Shown: positions 49,082 through 59,522 of the stretch, one piece after another
Layout of the letters: every line of letters begins with the position of its first letter
How positions within the stretch are numbered: the first letter of the stretch is position 1
Made by a program: the position numbers and the translations under genes
The notes under the pieces: generated by a model
The model's database searches: none
What the model was told of the DNA's origin: nothing
Seen by the model: the letters and a program-made list of their open reading frames with translations, nothing else
Source: a virus
Length of the DNA: 64,000 bases
Direction: 5' to 3' (one strand)
Virus record (IMG/VR): IMGVR_UViG_3300021963_005223
Location: 1-64,000 of that record

Positions 49082-52000
49082 ATGATCGATTTCAATACCG
49101 AACCATATAATGACGATTACGACGAGAACAGTAAATTCTATAGAATTTTGTTCCGTCCAAGTTTCGCTCTACAGGCTCGTGAATTAACACAATTACAATC
49201 TATCCTTCAGAAACAAATCCAGCGTCATGGAGATAATATCTTCAAACAAGGTTCAATGGTTCTGCCTGGACAAATATCGATTGATACTAATGCACAATAT
49301 GTTAAATTGCAGCCATTATATAATGGCGTAGCTGTAGAAACATTTTTATCTAATCTTAAAGATAAAGTTATTGTTGGTTCAAATAGCAGCCTGACAGCAG
49401 AAGTTATCAAAGTTCAAAGTGCTGAGCAAACTGAGCCATCAACAATTTATGTTCGTTATAAAAATTCTGGAAGCAACAATACAACTAAAGTATTTGCTGC
49501 AGGAGAAGTAATTACAACAGAAGATACTCAATATTCTTTCCAAGCTATAGCAGATACCCCAACTGGAATGGGTTCAATTGTTTCCATTGAACGTGGTGTT
49601 TATTACGTTAATGGTTTCTTTGTTCTAGTTGGCGCACATTCTATTATTCTTGACAAATATAGCAACACACCATCATATCGTGTTGGATTGAATGTAGAAG
49701 AAAAAATTGTTACTCCTGAAGAAGATGCAACTTTATTGGATAATGCCCAAAATAGTTTCAACTATGCTGCTCCAGGTTCTCATCGTTATTATATCGATTT
49801 AACTCTAAAGAAAGTTTCTTTAGAGTCAGCTTCTGACGCCAACTTTATTGAATTGCTACGTGTTGAAAATGGTGTCAATAAAAAGATTACTACTAAGACA
49901 GAATATTCTGTTTTAGAACAAACACTGGCTCGTCGCACTTATGATGAGTCTGGTGATTATACTGTAAGAAACTTCAATATTGATATTCGTGAACATCGCA
50001 CAAATAATCGTGGCGCATGGATACAAAATACTGCATTCTTAATCGGCGACGTTGTCACTAATGCTGGTAAAACATATGTAGCTAAAAATAGTGGAACTTC
50101 TGTTACAACTGCTCCAGTACATACTACTGGTACCGCATATGATGGTCCAGGATCTACTGGTATTCAATGGGAATATACAACAACACCAGTTTACAATCGT
50201 GGCATCTACAAAAATGGTGATGAGTCTAAACTTGCTATCGGTTTAGAGCCAGGAAAAGCATATGTTCGTGGATATGAGATTGAAAAGATCGCCACAGAAT
50301 ATGTTGCTATTAACAAATCTCGTGAATATTCTCAGGCAGATAATGCTTTTATTTCTGCAGAAATAGGTAATTATGTTGTAGTCAACAATCTATGTAAGAT
50401 TCCTCCAATCGGAACTAATGCTGTAGTTAATCTGAGAGATCAATTAACTGCAACACGTGGAACTGAAGCAGGATCTATCATTGGTACTGCACGTGTTCGT
50501 GGTATAGAATGGGACAATGGATCAATTGGATCTACTACAGCATCATATAAGTTATTTTTGTATGATATCAATATGGCCAGTGGTAAACAGTTCTCTAGAA
50601 ACGTTAAATCGTTTGGATTGACTTCAACAGGATTTACTGCTGATGTTAACCCAATCACTACACCATTAATTGGTTCTGTTACTGCTGCTGGAACAACTGT
50701 TACTGGTAATGGAACTTCTTTTTTAACAGATTTAATTGTTGGTGACTATATTTACGTTAACAACGCATCATATAGAATTACTGCAATCGCTTCTCAAGTT
50801 TCATTAACAATATCTGCTTCTCTAACTGCAACAAACGCAGCATATAGTTTAGTCAAAACTAACGTGTTAGCAACTAATCTAGAGAAGTCTTTATTCAGTT
50901 TACCATATAGCACAGTTCGTTCTTTAAGAAGTGCATTATCAACGAATGATACTTCTTACACAGTTTCAGCATTATACAGCGAAACTGTAGCTTCAGGTAA
51001 TATTAACTTGAATGCTGCAGCAGGAACTTTTGCTTCTGGTTCTGTCACTGGAAACTTTATTGTGACTAGAAATGATAATGGTGATATTATTCCTATTAAC
51101 AGTGTAACAGTAACAGGAAGTTCTGCCACTATTAACGTTGGCACATTATATAATGGTGTTACTTGTACTATTGTTGGAACATTAAACAAAACTGGTTCTA
51201 GTTCTACAGAGAAAACTAAAACACACGTTACTGGTGCGACTAAAACATTTACAACTTTAACAACAGTTTCTCCAACAACATTATCTTTAGGTAAAGCTGA
51301 CTGCTGGAAGATTAACAGCGTTAAAATGGATTCTGGTTCTTTTGCATCCCCAACAGGTTCTTATACTATCGATATTTCTGATCGTTATGAATTTGATAAT
51401 GGTCAAAGATCAACCCATTATGATCTTGGTAGAATTGTATTAAAAGATACATACGCTCCACCATCTGCACCTATACAAGTAACTTTTGAATATTTTACTC
51501 ATTCAGTTGGAGATTATTGCAGCGTTAATTCATATCCTGCAACTATTTCATATTCAGAAATTCCAGCAGAATTAAGAGATGGTTTAGACTTCCGTCCAAG
51601 AATTGATGACGATGGCATTAACTTCAGCACGGTAACTCAATTACCAAGACGTGGTTCTAACATAACTACAGACTTTACTTATTATTTGTCCAGAAAAGAA
51701 AAAATTGCTGTTGACATAAATGGTAATTTCTTTAATATTTCTGGAACATCATCTATTAATCCAGGTGATGCTGAAGATTCTTCAACAGGAATGATTCTTT
51801 ACAAACTAACTCTTTCTCCTTATACTTTTGATACTACAAGCAACAATATTAAAATTGAATCTGTTGATAATAGACGTTATACAATGCGCGACATCGGTAA
51901 ATTAGAAAAGCGTATTGATAACTTAGAATATTACACTTCACTTTCGTTACTAGAACAACAAACTGAGTCTTTAAAAATAACAGACTCTACTGGTCTAGAC

Positions 52001-55000
52001 AGAATGAAGAATGGATTTATAGTTGATAACTTTACAGGTCACGGTATCGGCGCAGCTGATTCTGTAGACTATCGTTGTTCAGTTGATATGAACAAAGGTG
52101 AGCTACGCCCATTCTATACAATGAAAAACGTCAATTTAATTGAAAAGGCATCTACTAATGCTGCTCGTTCAGCAGCAAAATATTCACAATATGGAGATGT
52201 TATAACTCTTCCAATCTTAGAGAATGTTCCGTTAATTAAACAACAGTTTGCTTCTCGTTTAGAAAACATCAATCCATTTGCAGTATTCACTTTCCTTGGT
52301 GATGTTAAACTAAATCCTCAAACTGATGACTGGTTTGAAACTGAACGTCGTCCAGATATTATCAATAATATAGAAGGTAATTTTACAACAATCAATACTC
52401 TTGCTGAAAAAGCTGGAGCATTGGGTACTGTTTGGAATGCTTGGCAAACTCAATGGACTGGTCAACAAGTTAGTGGAACATTTGGTTTTGCAAACGCAAA
52501 TTCTGGTTCAGTTAATTTCGGTGGAGTATTTGGAACTGTTAGCGCAAACTTTGGTAGCAGAGGTGGTGGTGCACGTCGTTGGGTTACGGCAGAACTAACA
52601 GCCACTCAAGTTGGTCAAACACGATCAGGTATCAAAACTGATATTGTAGCAAAAATTGATAAACAAATTGTTGCCGATCGTGTATTATCAACAGCTGTTA
52701 TTCCATATATTCGTTCTAGAAATGTTTTAGTTCAAGTTCGTGGTTTAAAACCATTAACACGTTTCTACCCATATTTTGATGATGTAGATATGTCTGCGTA
52801 TTGCACGCCAGCATCCAAAATTACTTATACATCAACTAGCGGAACATTTGATGCTACAACAAACGTAGGTGGTATCGCTACTGAAGAAGCACGACGCATT
52901 AATGGCGATTCTCAAGTTTGTTTGAATCGTGGTGATTATATTAGAGGTGTTACAAGTAATGCTACTGCTGTTGTAATTGGAACTGAAACGGATTATGACA
53001 CTAATACTAAATCTTTATTTGTTGTAAACATAAAGGGAACATTCCAGAATAATGAACAAATTACTGGTTCTGTTTCTAATGCAGTTGGAGTTATTAACTC
53101 CATCACTGTAAATGCAACAGGTGGAAATCTTGTAACTAATAAGAGTGGCGATGTTAATCTACTATTCTTTATTCCAAATACAGACTCAGTTCGTTTCCGC
53201 ACTGGCTCACGTGAGTTTAAACTTGTAGATAGCTCTACTGCAAATGGCGCATTTACTTCTCGTGGTCGTGCTCAATATAGAGCAGAGGGTATCGTTGAAA
53301 CTAAACAAGCAACTGTAAATGCAGTACGTAATGCTGAGTTGGTTCAGAACGTAGTCGAAGATAGCAGAACTATTATTGAGACATCTTCACGTGTTCTATC
53401 AGACACAGGTTGGTATGACCCTCTTGCACAAACATTCTTGATCGACAACAAAGGTGGTGCATTTTTAACTAAGGTCGACATTTTCTTTGCAAGTAAAGAT
53501 ACTGCTATTCCTGTCACTTTGGAAATTCGTGAAGTTATAAACGGATATCCAGGTAAGCGTGTTTTACCATTCTCACGTGTAACTCTACGTCCAGAGCAAG
53601 TAAACATTTCAACTAACACAGTTGATTTAGATGGAGTAGCAACTCCTACATTTGATACTCCAACATCGTTTGTGTTTCAATCTCCTGTTTATGTTCAGGA
53701 TGCATCTGAATATTGTATCGTTTTAATTTCAGATTCTAACAAATATAAATGTTGGATTTCTCAGTTGGGTGATACTGTCCCAGGAACAAGCAGAACTATT
53801 TCTGAACAACCATATCTTGGATCGCTATTTAAATCTCAGAATGCTTCAACATGGACAGCAGATCAAACTCAAGATTTAATGTTTACAATATACAAAGCTA
53901 AATTTGATATATCTGGAGTTGGAACAGTTCAGTTTGTTAATGATGTTCTTCCTTATACCACATTAGATACAGATCCATTCCAAATGACTGCTGGATCTAA
54001 TATTATTCGTGTATGGCAAAATAATCATGGTTTAACAGATGGTTCTAAAGTAACTATCTCTGGTGTTTCTGGAACATTAAATGGTATACCTGCTGCAGAA
54101 TTAAATGGAACATGGTTTATAAGTAATATTGACGTTGATTCTTATACAATTACTACAACAACCACAGCAACTAAGACTGGCTATTATGGTGGAACTACAG
54201 TAAGAGCTACTGGACAGGTTCAATATGATTCAGTTATGCCAGTTGCTCAAGTTCAAAATTTCTCAGAAACTTCTACAACATATTCATTGAAAACTACATC
54301 TGGAAGATCAGTTGATGGTTCTGAAACTCCATATGTTCAGGATATTTCTTTCGGTGCTTGTTTAGTTAATGAGAATAACTATTTTTATAGCCCACGTTTA
54401 GTTTCTTCTGAAATAAACGAAAATACATTTACTGGTGGCAATAAATCAGTGACTTTTGCTATAAACTTATCTTCAACTAATAATTCTTTATCGCCAGTTT
54501 TAGATACACAGCGTATGAGTTTGATTGCTATTTCCAATAGAATTAACTCTCCTTCTCATACCAATACCAATGTAACTCCAACTGACTATACTCAGTTATT
54601 TACTGGCGCAACGGGAGCATTTAGCTTCTCTGGCTCTACAATAACTTCCACTGTTTCTGCAGTTAGAAATTTAATGCAGACTATCGGTATTGGTCAATTT
54701 ATTAGAGTAGAGGGAACTACAACTGCTGGAAACGCTGGAACTTATCTTGTAACTGATGTCATCGACAATGGAAGTAATTGCACGATTACTGTTTCTGGAG
54801 TAACATTTACTTCTGAAAATGCGGTTACTGGAACTATAGTTTCTACAGTTAACCTGTTTACAGACGAGATTGCTCCAGTAGGATCTTCAACGATTTCCAA
54901 GTATGTTTCCAAGACTATTAAATTGGCTCTTCCATCTACATTCATGAAGATCAGGTATTCAGCCAATATTCCAAACCAGTCTGACGTTTTAGTTTATTAT

Positions 55001-55231
55001 AAGACTATTTTGGGGTCTTCGGGTAATATAGATAAGACTAAATATACTTTAGCAACCCCTATTTCAACACCAACTAAAGTTGAAAATGGAAATGAAAGAT
55101 TCTATGATGTGGACTACTCTTTAAATAATTTGAATCCATTCGATACTGTTCAGGTCAAGTTAGTTATGAAGTCTACTAATACATCTGCAGTTCCAAGAAT
55201 TAAAGATTTAAGAATTATTGCATGCGCATAA
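49082..55231 (+). CDS. Giant DUF4815-type baseplate/fibre protein (2049 aa)
   Basis: The N-terminus FRPSFALQARELTQLQSILQKQIQRHGDNIFKQGS is the DUF4815 signature of large virion proteins of T4-like phages. It continues with many beta-rich segments and a late region with DPLAQTFLIDNKGGAFLTKVDIFF. Largest gene in the window. It probably forms a fibre or wedge appendage. Confidence 0.75.
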   Translation: MIDFNTEPYNDDYDENSKFYRILFRPSFALQARELTQLQSILQKQIQRHGDNIFKQGSMVLPGQISIDTNAQYVKLQPLYNGVAVETFLSNLKDKVIVGSNSSLTAEVIKVQSAEQTEPSTIYVRYKNSGSNNTTKVFAAGEVITTEDTQYSFQAIADTPTGMGSIVSIERGVYYVNGFFVLVGAHSIILDKYSNTPSYRVGLNVEEKIVTPEEDATLLDNAQNSFNYAAPGSHRYYIDLTLKKVSLESASDANFIELLRVENGVNKKITTKTEYSVLEQTLARRTYDESGDYTVRNFNIDIREHRTNNRGAWIQNTAFLIGDVVTNAGKTYVAKNSGTSVTTAPVHTTGTAYDGPGSTGIQWEYTTTPVYNRGIYKNGDESKLAIGLEPGKAYVRGYEIEKIATEYVAINKSREYSQADNAFISAEIGNYVVVNNLCKIPPIGTNAVVNLRDQLTATRGTEAGSIIGTARVRGIEWDNGSIGSTTASYKLFLYDINMASGKQFSRNVKSFGLTSTGFTADVNPITTPLIGSVTAAGTTVTGNGTSFLTDLIVGDYIYVNNASYRITAIASQVSLTISASLTATNAAYSLVKTNVLATNLEKSLFSLPYSTVRSLRSALSTNDTSYTVSALYSETVASGNINLNAAAGTFASGSVTGNFIVTRNDNGDIIPINSVTVTGSSATINVGTLYNGVTCTIVGTLNKTGSSSTEKTKTHVTGATKTFTTLTTVSPTTLSLGKADCWKINSVKMDSGSFASPTGSYTIDISDRYEFDNGQRSTHYDLGRIVLKDTYAPPSAPIQVTFEYFTHSVGDYCSVNSYPATISYSEIPAELRDGLDFRPRIDDDGINFSTVTQLPRRGSNITTDFTYYLSRKEKIAVDINGNFFNISGTSSINPGDAEDSSTGMILYKLTLSPYTFDTTSNNIKIESVDNRRYTMRDIGKLEKRIDNLEYYTSLSLLEQQTESLKITDSTGLDRMKNGFIVDNFTGHGIGAADSVDYRCSVDMNKGELRPFYTMKNVNLIEKASTNAARSAAKYSQYGDVITLPILENVPLIKQQFASRLENINPFAVFTFLGDVKLNPQTDDWFETERRPDIINNIEGNFTTINTLAEKAGALGTVWNAWQTQWTGQQVSGTFGFANANSGSVNFGGVFGTVSANFGSRGGGARRWVTAELTATQVGQTRSGIKTDIVAKIDKQIVADRVLSTAVIPYIRSRNVLVQVRGLKPLTRFYPYFDDVDMSAYCTPASKITYTSTSGTFDATTNVGGIATEEARRINGDSQVCLNRGDYIRGVTSNATAVVIGTETDYDTNTKSLFVVNIKGTFQNNEQITGSVSNAVGVINSITVNATGGNLVTNKSGDVNLLFFIPNTDSVRFRTGSREFKLVDSSTANGAFTSRGRAQYRAEGIVETKQATVNAVRNAELVQNVVEDSRTIIETSSRVLSDTGWYDPLAQTFLIDNKGGAFLTKVDIFFASKDTAIPVTLEIREVINGYPGKRVLPFSRVTLRPEQVNISTNTVDLDGVATPTFDTPTSFVFQSPVYVQDASEYCIVLISDSNKYKCWISQLGDTVPGTSRTISEQPYLGSLFKSQNASTWTADQTQDLMFTIYKAKFDISGVGTVQFVNDVLPYTTLDTDPFQMTAGSNIIRVWQNNHGLTDGSKVTISGVSGTLNGIPAAELNGTWFISNIDVDSYTITTTTTATKTGYYGGTTVRATGQVQYDSVMPVAQVQNFSETSTTYSLKTTSGRSVDGSETPYVQDISFGACLVNENNYFYSPRLVSSEINENTFTGGNKSVTFAINLSSTNNSLSPVLDTQRMSLIAISNRINSPSHTNTNVTPTDYTQLFTGATGAFSFSGSTITSTVSAVRNLMQTIGIGQFIRVEGTTTAGNAGTYLVTDVIDNGSNCTITVSGVTFTSENAVTGTIVSTVNLFTDEIAPVGSSTISKYVSKTIKLALPSTFMKIRYSANIPNQSDVLVYYKTILGSSGNIDKTKYTLATPISTPTKVENGNERFYDVDYSLNNLNPFDTVQVKLVMKSTNTSAVPRIKDLRIIACA

Positions 55232-55232
55232 A

Positions 55233-55460
55233 ATGGAACAATATCTAAAGGTATCTGGTCACGACAATCTAGTCAGAGACATGTCTTCCAAGGCAGTCAT
55301 AAATACTAGTATGTCCGAATATGAAGAATATATGGCACTTCGTAAAGCAAAAGAACAAGAACAACAACTTATTGCAAACCAGACTGAAGAAATAAATAAT
55401 CTAAAGTCAGATATATCTGAGATTAAGCAGATGTTACAAATGCTTATTAAAGATCGCTGA
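55233..55460 (+). CDS. Coiled-coil protein in the fibre region (75 aa)
   Basis: ATG just after the giant gene's stop. A KAINTSM-like loop with SEYEEYMALRKAKEQEQQ leads into a long heptad helix. It may connect or trimerise a fibre. Function unknown. Confidence 0.6.
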   Translation: MEQYLKVSGHDNLVRDMSSKAVINTSMSEYEEYMALRKAKEQEQQLIANQTEEINNLKSDISEIKQMLQMLIKDR

Positions 55461-55476
55461 AAAATAAGGGAAAATA

Positions 55477-56649
55477 ATGGCGACACTCGTTTTAAGACAA
55501 ACTAAGGGACTACCCCTTACCAACGCTGAAGTTGATGGGAACTTTACCAACTTAAATGATGAGTTGGCGACCAAACTTCCTTCCACCTCATACACTGCAG
55601 CTGACGTTTTAACAAAAATTAAGACTGTAGATGGAACAGGTTCTGGTTTAGACGCAGACCTTTTAGATGGTCTAAGCACTAGTTCAACCTTACCAGGAAT
55701 TGTGGATAAAAGTTCTGTTGTGACTCGAGACACATCTGGTAATACTGCCCTAAACCAATTATCGCTTACTGGTGCATTATCTGGTACAACTGCTACATTT
55801 AGTGGTGGTGTTTCAGTTGGCTCAATCACTATAGCAGGTGGATCCATTCCAGTTTCTGCTGGTGGTACAGGAGCTACAACTGCTCAGAATGCAAGAATAA
55901 ATTTAGGTTTGGTTTTAGATACAGACGTTCAAGCGTATAATTCAAATTTACAAGCATTATCTGCTGCTTCACCAGCAGCAGATAGATTACCATATTATAC
56001 TGGTGCTTCCACTGCAGCTTTAGCAACTTTCACTTCTTTCGGAAGAACTTTAGTTGCTTCTACTGACGTTTTTGCTGCAAGAACTAATCTTGGTTTAGTT
56101 TTGGGTACTGACGTACAACCTTTCTCAGCTGAACTTTCTTCTGTAGCTGGTTTGTCGACTACTGGTATAATTATCAGAACTGGTGCTGGAACCAAAGCAA
56201 CAAGAACTATTACAGGAACAGCTGGAGAAGTTGTTGTAAGTAATGGTGATGGTGTAGCTGGAAACCCAACATTAAGTCTTGGTACAGGTATTGCAAAATT
56301 ATCTGCAAATAACACCTTCGCTGGAACTAACACTTTCCAAGTAATTTATGCAACTGAAGTTAATACAACCTCAGACGAAAGACTGAAAGAGAACATCCAA
56401 ACGCTAAATAATGCTGTGGATATTGTTAATAGTTTGCGTGGCGTAGCCTATATTAAGGGTGGCAAAGCAGAACTTGGTTTGATAGCTCAAGAAGTTGAAC
56501 AGGTTATCCCTCAAGTTGTTGGGACAGATATGTCTGGTTATAAAACCATCGCCTATGGAAATATGGTTAGTATATTGGTCGAAGCTATCAAAGAACAACA
56601 AAAAACAATTAGAGAATTAACTACTCGTTTAGAGAAACTGGAGAAATAA
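55477..56649 (+). CDS. Tail fibre with S74 intramolecular chaperone
   Basis: A 390-residue fibre. Repetitive beta segments (such as RINLGLVLDTDVQAY and RTNLGLVLGTDVQPF) precede a C-terminal S74 chaperone of the endosialidase type (SDERLKENIQ... then AELGLIAQEVEQVIPQV) and a closing coiled coil. This domain trimerises the fibre and is usually cut off. Confidence 0.85.
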   Translation: MATLVLRQTKGLPLTNAEVDGNFTNLNDELATKLPSTSYTAADVLTKIKTVDGTGSGLDADLLDGLSTSSTLPGIVDKSSVVTRDTSGNTALNQLSLTGALSGTTATFSGGVSVGSITIAGGSIPVSAGGTGATTAQNARINLGLVLDTDVQAYNSNLQALSAASPAADRLPYYTGASTAALATFTSFGRTLVASTDVFAARTNLGLVLGTDVQPFSAELSSVAGLSTTGIIIRTGAGTKATRTITGTAGEVVVSNGDGVAGNPTLSLGTGIAKLSANNTFAGTNTFQVIYATEVNTTSDERLKENIQTLNNAVDIVNSLRGVAYIKGGKAELGLIAQEVEQVIPQVVGTDMSGYKTIAYGNMVSILVEAIKEQQKTIRELTTRLEKLEK

Positions 56650-56650
56650 T

Positions 56651-57031
56651 ATGGCAATTCATGCAGCAACTGGATTTAAAAGATCTGATGGAACAGATGT
56701 AGTAAACCTGTTCTGGAACTACTATGATGCAGGTAACAGAAACTATACTGAAGGTAATGGTAACTGCGGATGGAACTGTGCATGTAATAACTGTAATTCC
56801 AACTGTAACTGTAACTGCGGTAACTGCGACGCTGGAGATATTTCTATTAACGTAGCTACTACCGATAGACGTATTAACATGTTCCGCAACACTGCTTATG
56901 CAGACGGTATCCGTCACGACAATCAAGATAACACTTTAGGTGGTTTCCAATGGTTCCGCACAAACTGTAACTGTAACTGTGCATGTAACTGTAATTGCGC
57001 TTGCGACTGTGCTTGTGCTTGTGCATGTTAA
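56651..57031 (+). CDS. Cysteine-repeat protein, likely radical SAM substrate
   Basis: A 126-residue protein with 19 cysteines. An ordinary N-terminal part (1-36) is followed by block 1 with eight Cys at 39-59, a Cys-free middle (60-104) and block 2 with eleven Cys at every second residue from 106 to the very last residue, 126. The spacers are Asn, Ala or Asp only (NCNC, ACAC). The coding DNA is a TGTAAC-type repeat. No signal peptide. It starts one base after the fibre stop and is two genes upstream of a SPASM radical SAM enzyme. It could be a modified peptide or metal-binding virion protein; no family is recognised. Confidence 0.75.
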   Translation: MAIHAATGFKRSDGTDVVNLFWNYYDAGNRNYTEGNGNCGWNCACNNCNSNCNCNCGNCDAGDISINVATTDRRINMFRNTAYADGIRHDNQDNTLGGFQWFRTNCNCNCACNCNCACDCACACAC

Positions 57032-57045
57032 TGGAGACAGAATAA

Positions 57046-57975
57046 ATGTTTAAAATTATTAAAACTCAAATTACAGCATCTTTAAAAGAAGGTTCTGAGA
57101 TTGGTATAAATGCCAATTATAGAACAACAATGGGCTATAATTCTGAAGACAAAACAATTTCAGTAAAAGTAGAAAAATTAAACAGACCAGATTTGACTCG
57201 TGAAGAAAATTTGGAAGTAACATACACAGAAGTAGCTTCTAGAATATTTGGTTTAGAAGATTTTCCACAAAATACTGATAACATAACTTGGTTCACTGAG
57301 TATGATGTTGAAGCAAATAAAATTTCAGATCCGATTGAGATTTGGGATTGGGTTGCTACATTACAACAAAAGACTCCTCCTGCTCCAAATGTTCCATATA
57401 CTATCGGTTCTTTACAAACAGACTTCGCAGCTCACTTTACGCCAAAAATACTTCCATTATTTCATTTAGGTTCTTTCAATAAATCAGTTGAAAATTTTGA
57501 AGGTTCATTGTTACAATTTTACGTAACAAATGCAGACCAAACTACATTGGCTCCACATGATACAATTTTAACAGATCCAAATCTAGAAGTTAAAACTTCA
57601 TTAGAAAAATCTCAGTGGAGTAGTATCAATATTTTACCTATGCTTTCATACAATTTACTAGACGCTAATGGAGATGTAGTTGAAGTTGAACAGACTAAGA
57701 TGGTAACACCTCGTCACCAAAAAGTAACTTTACCTAAAGCTGATGAATATTCTGTTAGAATTAACTTCACTAAACCTGCATTTAAAAATATTTCCAATAC
57801 ATATAATGTTTCAGTGGTTAATGGCGGAATTAATAAAAATAGGATTGTAATTTCAGAAGGATCTTCTGTTGTTCTAGTTAATGCACGTGGACTAAATTCT
57901 GGAGACTTCGTTAAAGTTAAGCTAAATATTGGAAAGTATAATAGTTTCGGTGAATTCTGGATTAATATTCAGTAA
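57046..57975 (+). CDS. Hypothetical protein of the Cys-repeat locus (309 aa)
   Basis: ATG after TGGAGA. Beta-rich, no membrane segment. A VRINFTKPAFKNISNTYNVSVVNGG region near the C-terminus looks like an Ig-type fold. It lies between the Cys-repeat protein and the radical SAM gene and may be a virion partner. Not recognised. Confidence 0.6.
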   Translation: MFKIIKTQITASLKEGSEIGINANYRTTMGYNSEDKTISVKVEKLNRPDLTREENLEVTYTEVASRIFGLEDFPQNTDNITWFTEYDVEANKISDPIEIWDWVATLQQKTPPAPNVPYTIGSLQTDFAAHFTPKILPLFHLGSFNKSVENFEGSLLQFYVTNADQTTLAPHDTILTDPNLEVKTSLEKSQWSSINILPMLSYNLLDANGDVVEVEQTKMVTPRHQKVTLPKADEYSVRINFTKPAFKNISNTYNVSVVNGGINKNRIVISEGSSVVLVNARGLNSGDFVKVKLNIGKYNSFGEFWINIQ

Positions 57976-57996
57976 ATTTGAACTAATAATTTTGAA

Positions 57997-58026
57997 ATAA
58001 ATACTCGATATCTTGTCGAGTATTTT
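57997..58026 (+). promoter_or_regulatory. ATAAATA box overlapping a 10-bp hairpin
   Basis: ATAAATA (57997-58003) resembles a late promoter. It overlaps AAATACTCGA (57999-58008), which pairs with TCGAGTATTT (58016-58025) to form a hairpin followed by a short T-run. The element lies between the 309-residue gene and the radical SAM gene and could act as a terminator or a promoter leader. Confidence 0.5.
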
Positions 58027-58045
58027 AAATAATTTAAAGGTGAAT

Positions 58046-59521
58046 ATGAGTAAATATAGATTAATTCTACAGGGTTCTAATGATGTAAAAGAAGTTTTGG
58101 TTTATGATCCAATAACTTCTGAAATGGTTTGGGAAGAATCTGGGGAAAGACCATCCTTGCAGCATTTGGGTCAAGATATCGAATATAAAGTTACAGCATC
58201 AAAACAGTGGAAACCATTTAAGGTTACCAATCCACACGACCCAGATCTGCATGGTCGTAAATCCAAAAAGCCAACAACATTAAAAATTACCATGGGTCTT
58301 AAGTGCAATTTTAAGTGCACTTATTGTAACCAAGCTCATCAGCCACACGATCCAGTTGGTGGTCCAGAAGATGCGGATGATTTAATCCAAAAAATCAAAA
58401 CAAACTTTGAACTTGGAACTTATGACCCAGTAAGAATCGAATACTGGGGTGGAGAACCATTTGTTTATTGGAAAACTTTAAAACCACTATCTGAGAAATT
58501 GCGTAAAGTGTATCCAAAAGCACAGTTTACTATTGTTACCAATGGTTCTATGTTAGATCGAGAAAAAGTCGACTGGCTAAACCAGATGGGATTCTCAGTA
58601 GGTATGTCTCATGATGGTCCATTGCATGCTCAAAATCGTGGACCAGATCCATTGGATGATCCAAAGATGCGTTTCGGTATCGCTTACGCATTAAAAACTA
58701 TGGGTCAAATGCGTTTTTCTTTTAACGCAGTTTTAACAAGAGAAAATGTTTCTTTAGCTGCAGTAAGAAACTTTATTCTTGATAAAATTAACCAAAGACA
58801 TCCAGATTACCCTGATCAACCTGGTATTGATCAGCGAGAAATTCATGTTACCACTGAAGAATTGCTGTTACCGTATGACGATGATGGAATGAAACATTCA
58901 TTGGTTACTCCAGATGAAAAGAAGATGATTCTTCATAACCTTTTCTGGGAAACAATTAATCAAAGAAATGAGTTTAGTTGGACTGTGCATAGTAAAATTA
59001 AAAACTTTTTTGACAGTTTGATTAATCAAAGACCTGCTGAGGCTCTTGGTCAAAAATGCGGTATGGATAGAGAAGACAATATTGCGATTGACATGAAAGG
59101 TAATGTAACCACTTGCCAAAATACTTCTTCTTTGACTAAACACCATATTGGTAACATTGAAGATTTTGATAATATTCGTTTAACTACTTCATACCACTGG
59201 AGTACTAGAAGTGAGTGTCCAAGTTGCCCAGTAGTTCAATTATGTCAAGGTGCTTGTTTATTCTTAGAAGACAAGTATTGGGAACAAGCGTGTGAAAACT
59301 TGTTCTATTATAACTTGGCGATGCTGGCTTCTTCTCTGTTTATACTTACAGGAGGTCTTGTACTAGTAGAAGTACAAGGAGAAAAGATAAGAAACGAAGG
59401 AATCACTTCGATACCAGTTATTGATATTAATTTTGTCAAATCTGATGGTAAAGAAACTTCCTGGAAAGTTCGTAAACCAATCGGTATTCCAGTTGTAACA
59501 GTTCCAGTTGGCTTGCAGTAA
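58046..59521 (+). CDS. Radical SAM/SPASM maturase
   Basis: A 491-residue enzyme. The CNFKCTYC motif (C87, C91, C94) binds the radical SAM [4Fe-4S] cluster, and YWGGEP is at 133-138. The SPASM domain is canonical: C338, then 13 residues, G, 4 residues, C357; then C391-x2-C394-x5-C400-x3-C404 and C416. Family members (for example PqqE, AlbA, anSME) make C-C, C-S or formylglycine changes in a peptide or protein substrate. A hydrophobic tail of 60 residues follows. The ATG after AAAGGTG is chosen over an upstream TTG. The likely substrate is the Cys-repeat protein, by position. Confidence 0.9.
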   Translation: MSKYRLILQGSNDVKEVLVYDPITSEMVWEESGERPSLQHLGQDIEYKVTASKQWKPFKVTNPHDPDLHGRKSKKPTTLKITMGLKCNFKCTYCNQAHQPHDPVGGPEDADDLIQKIKTNFELGTYDPVRIEYWGGEPFVYWKTLKPLSEKLRKVYPKAQFTIVTNGSMLDREKVDWLNQMGFSVGMSHDGPLHAQNRGPDPLDDPKMRFGIAYALKTMGQMRFSFNAVLTRENVSLAAVRNFILDKINQRHPDYPDQPGIDQREIHVTTEELLLPYDDDGMKHSLVTPDEKKMILHNLFWETINQRNEFSWTVHSKIKNFFDSLINQRPAEALGQKCGMDREDNIAIDMKGNVTTCQNTSSLTKHHIGNIEDFDNIRLTTSYHWSTRSECPSCPVVQLCQGACLFLEDKYWEQACENLFYYNLAMLASSLFILTGGLVLVEVQGEKIRNEGITSIPVIDINFVKSDGKETSWKVRKPIGIPVVTVPVGLQ

Positions 59522-59522
59522 T

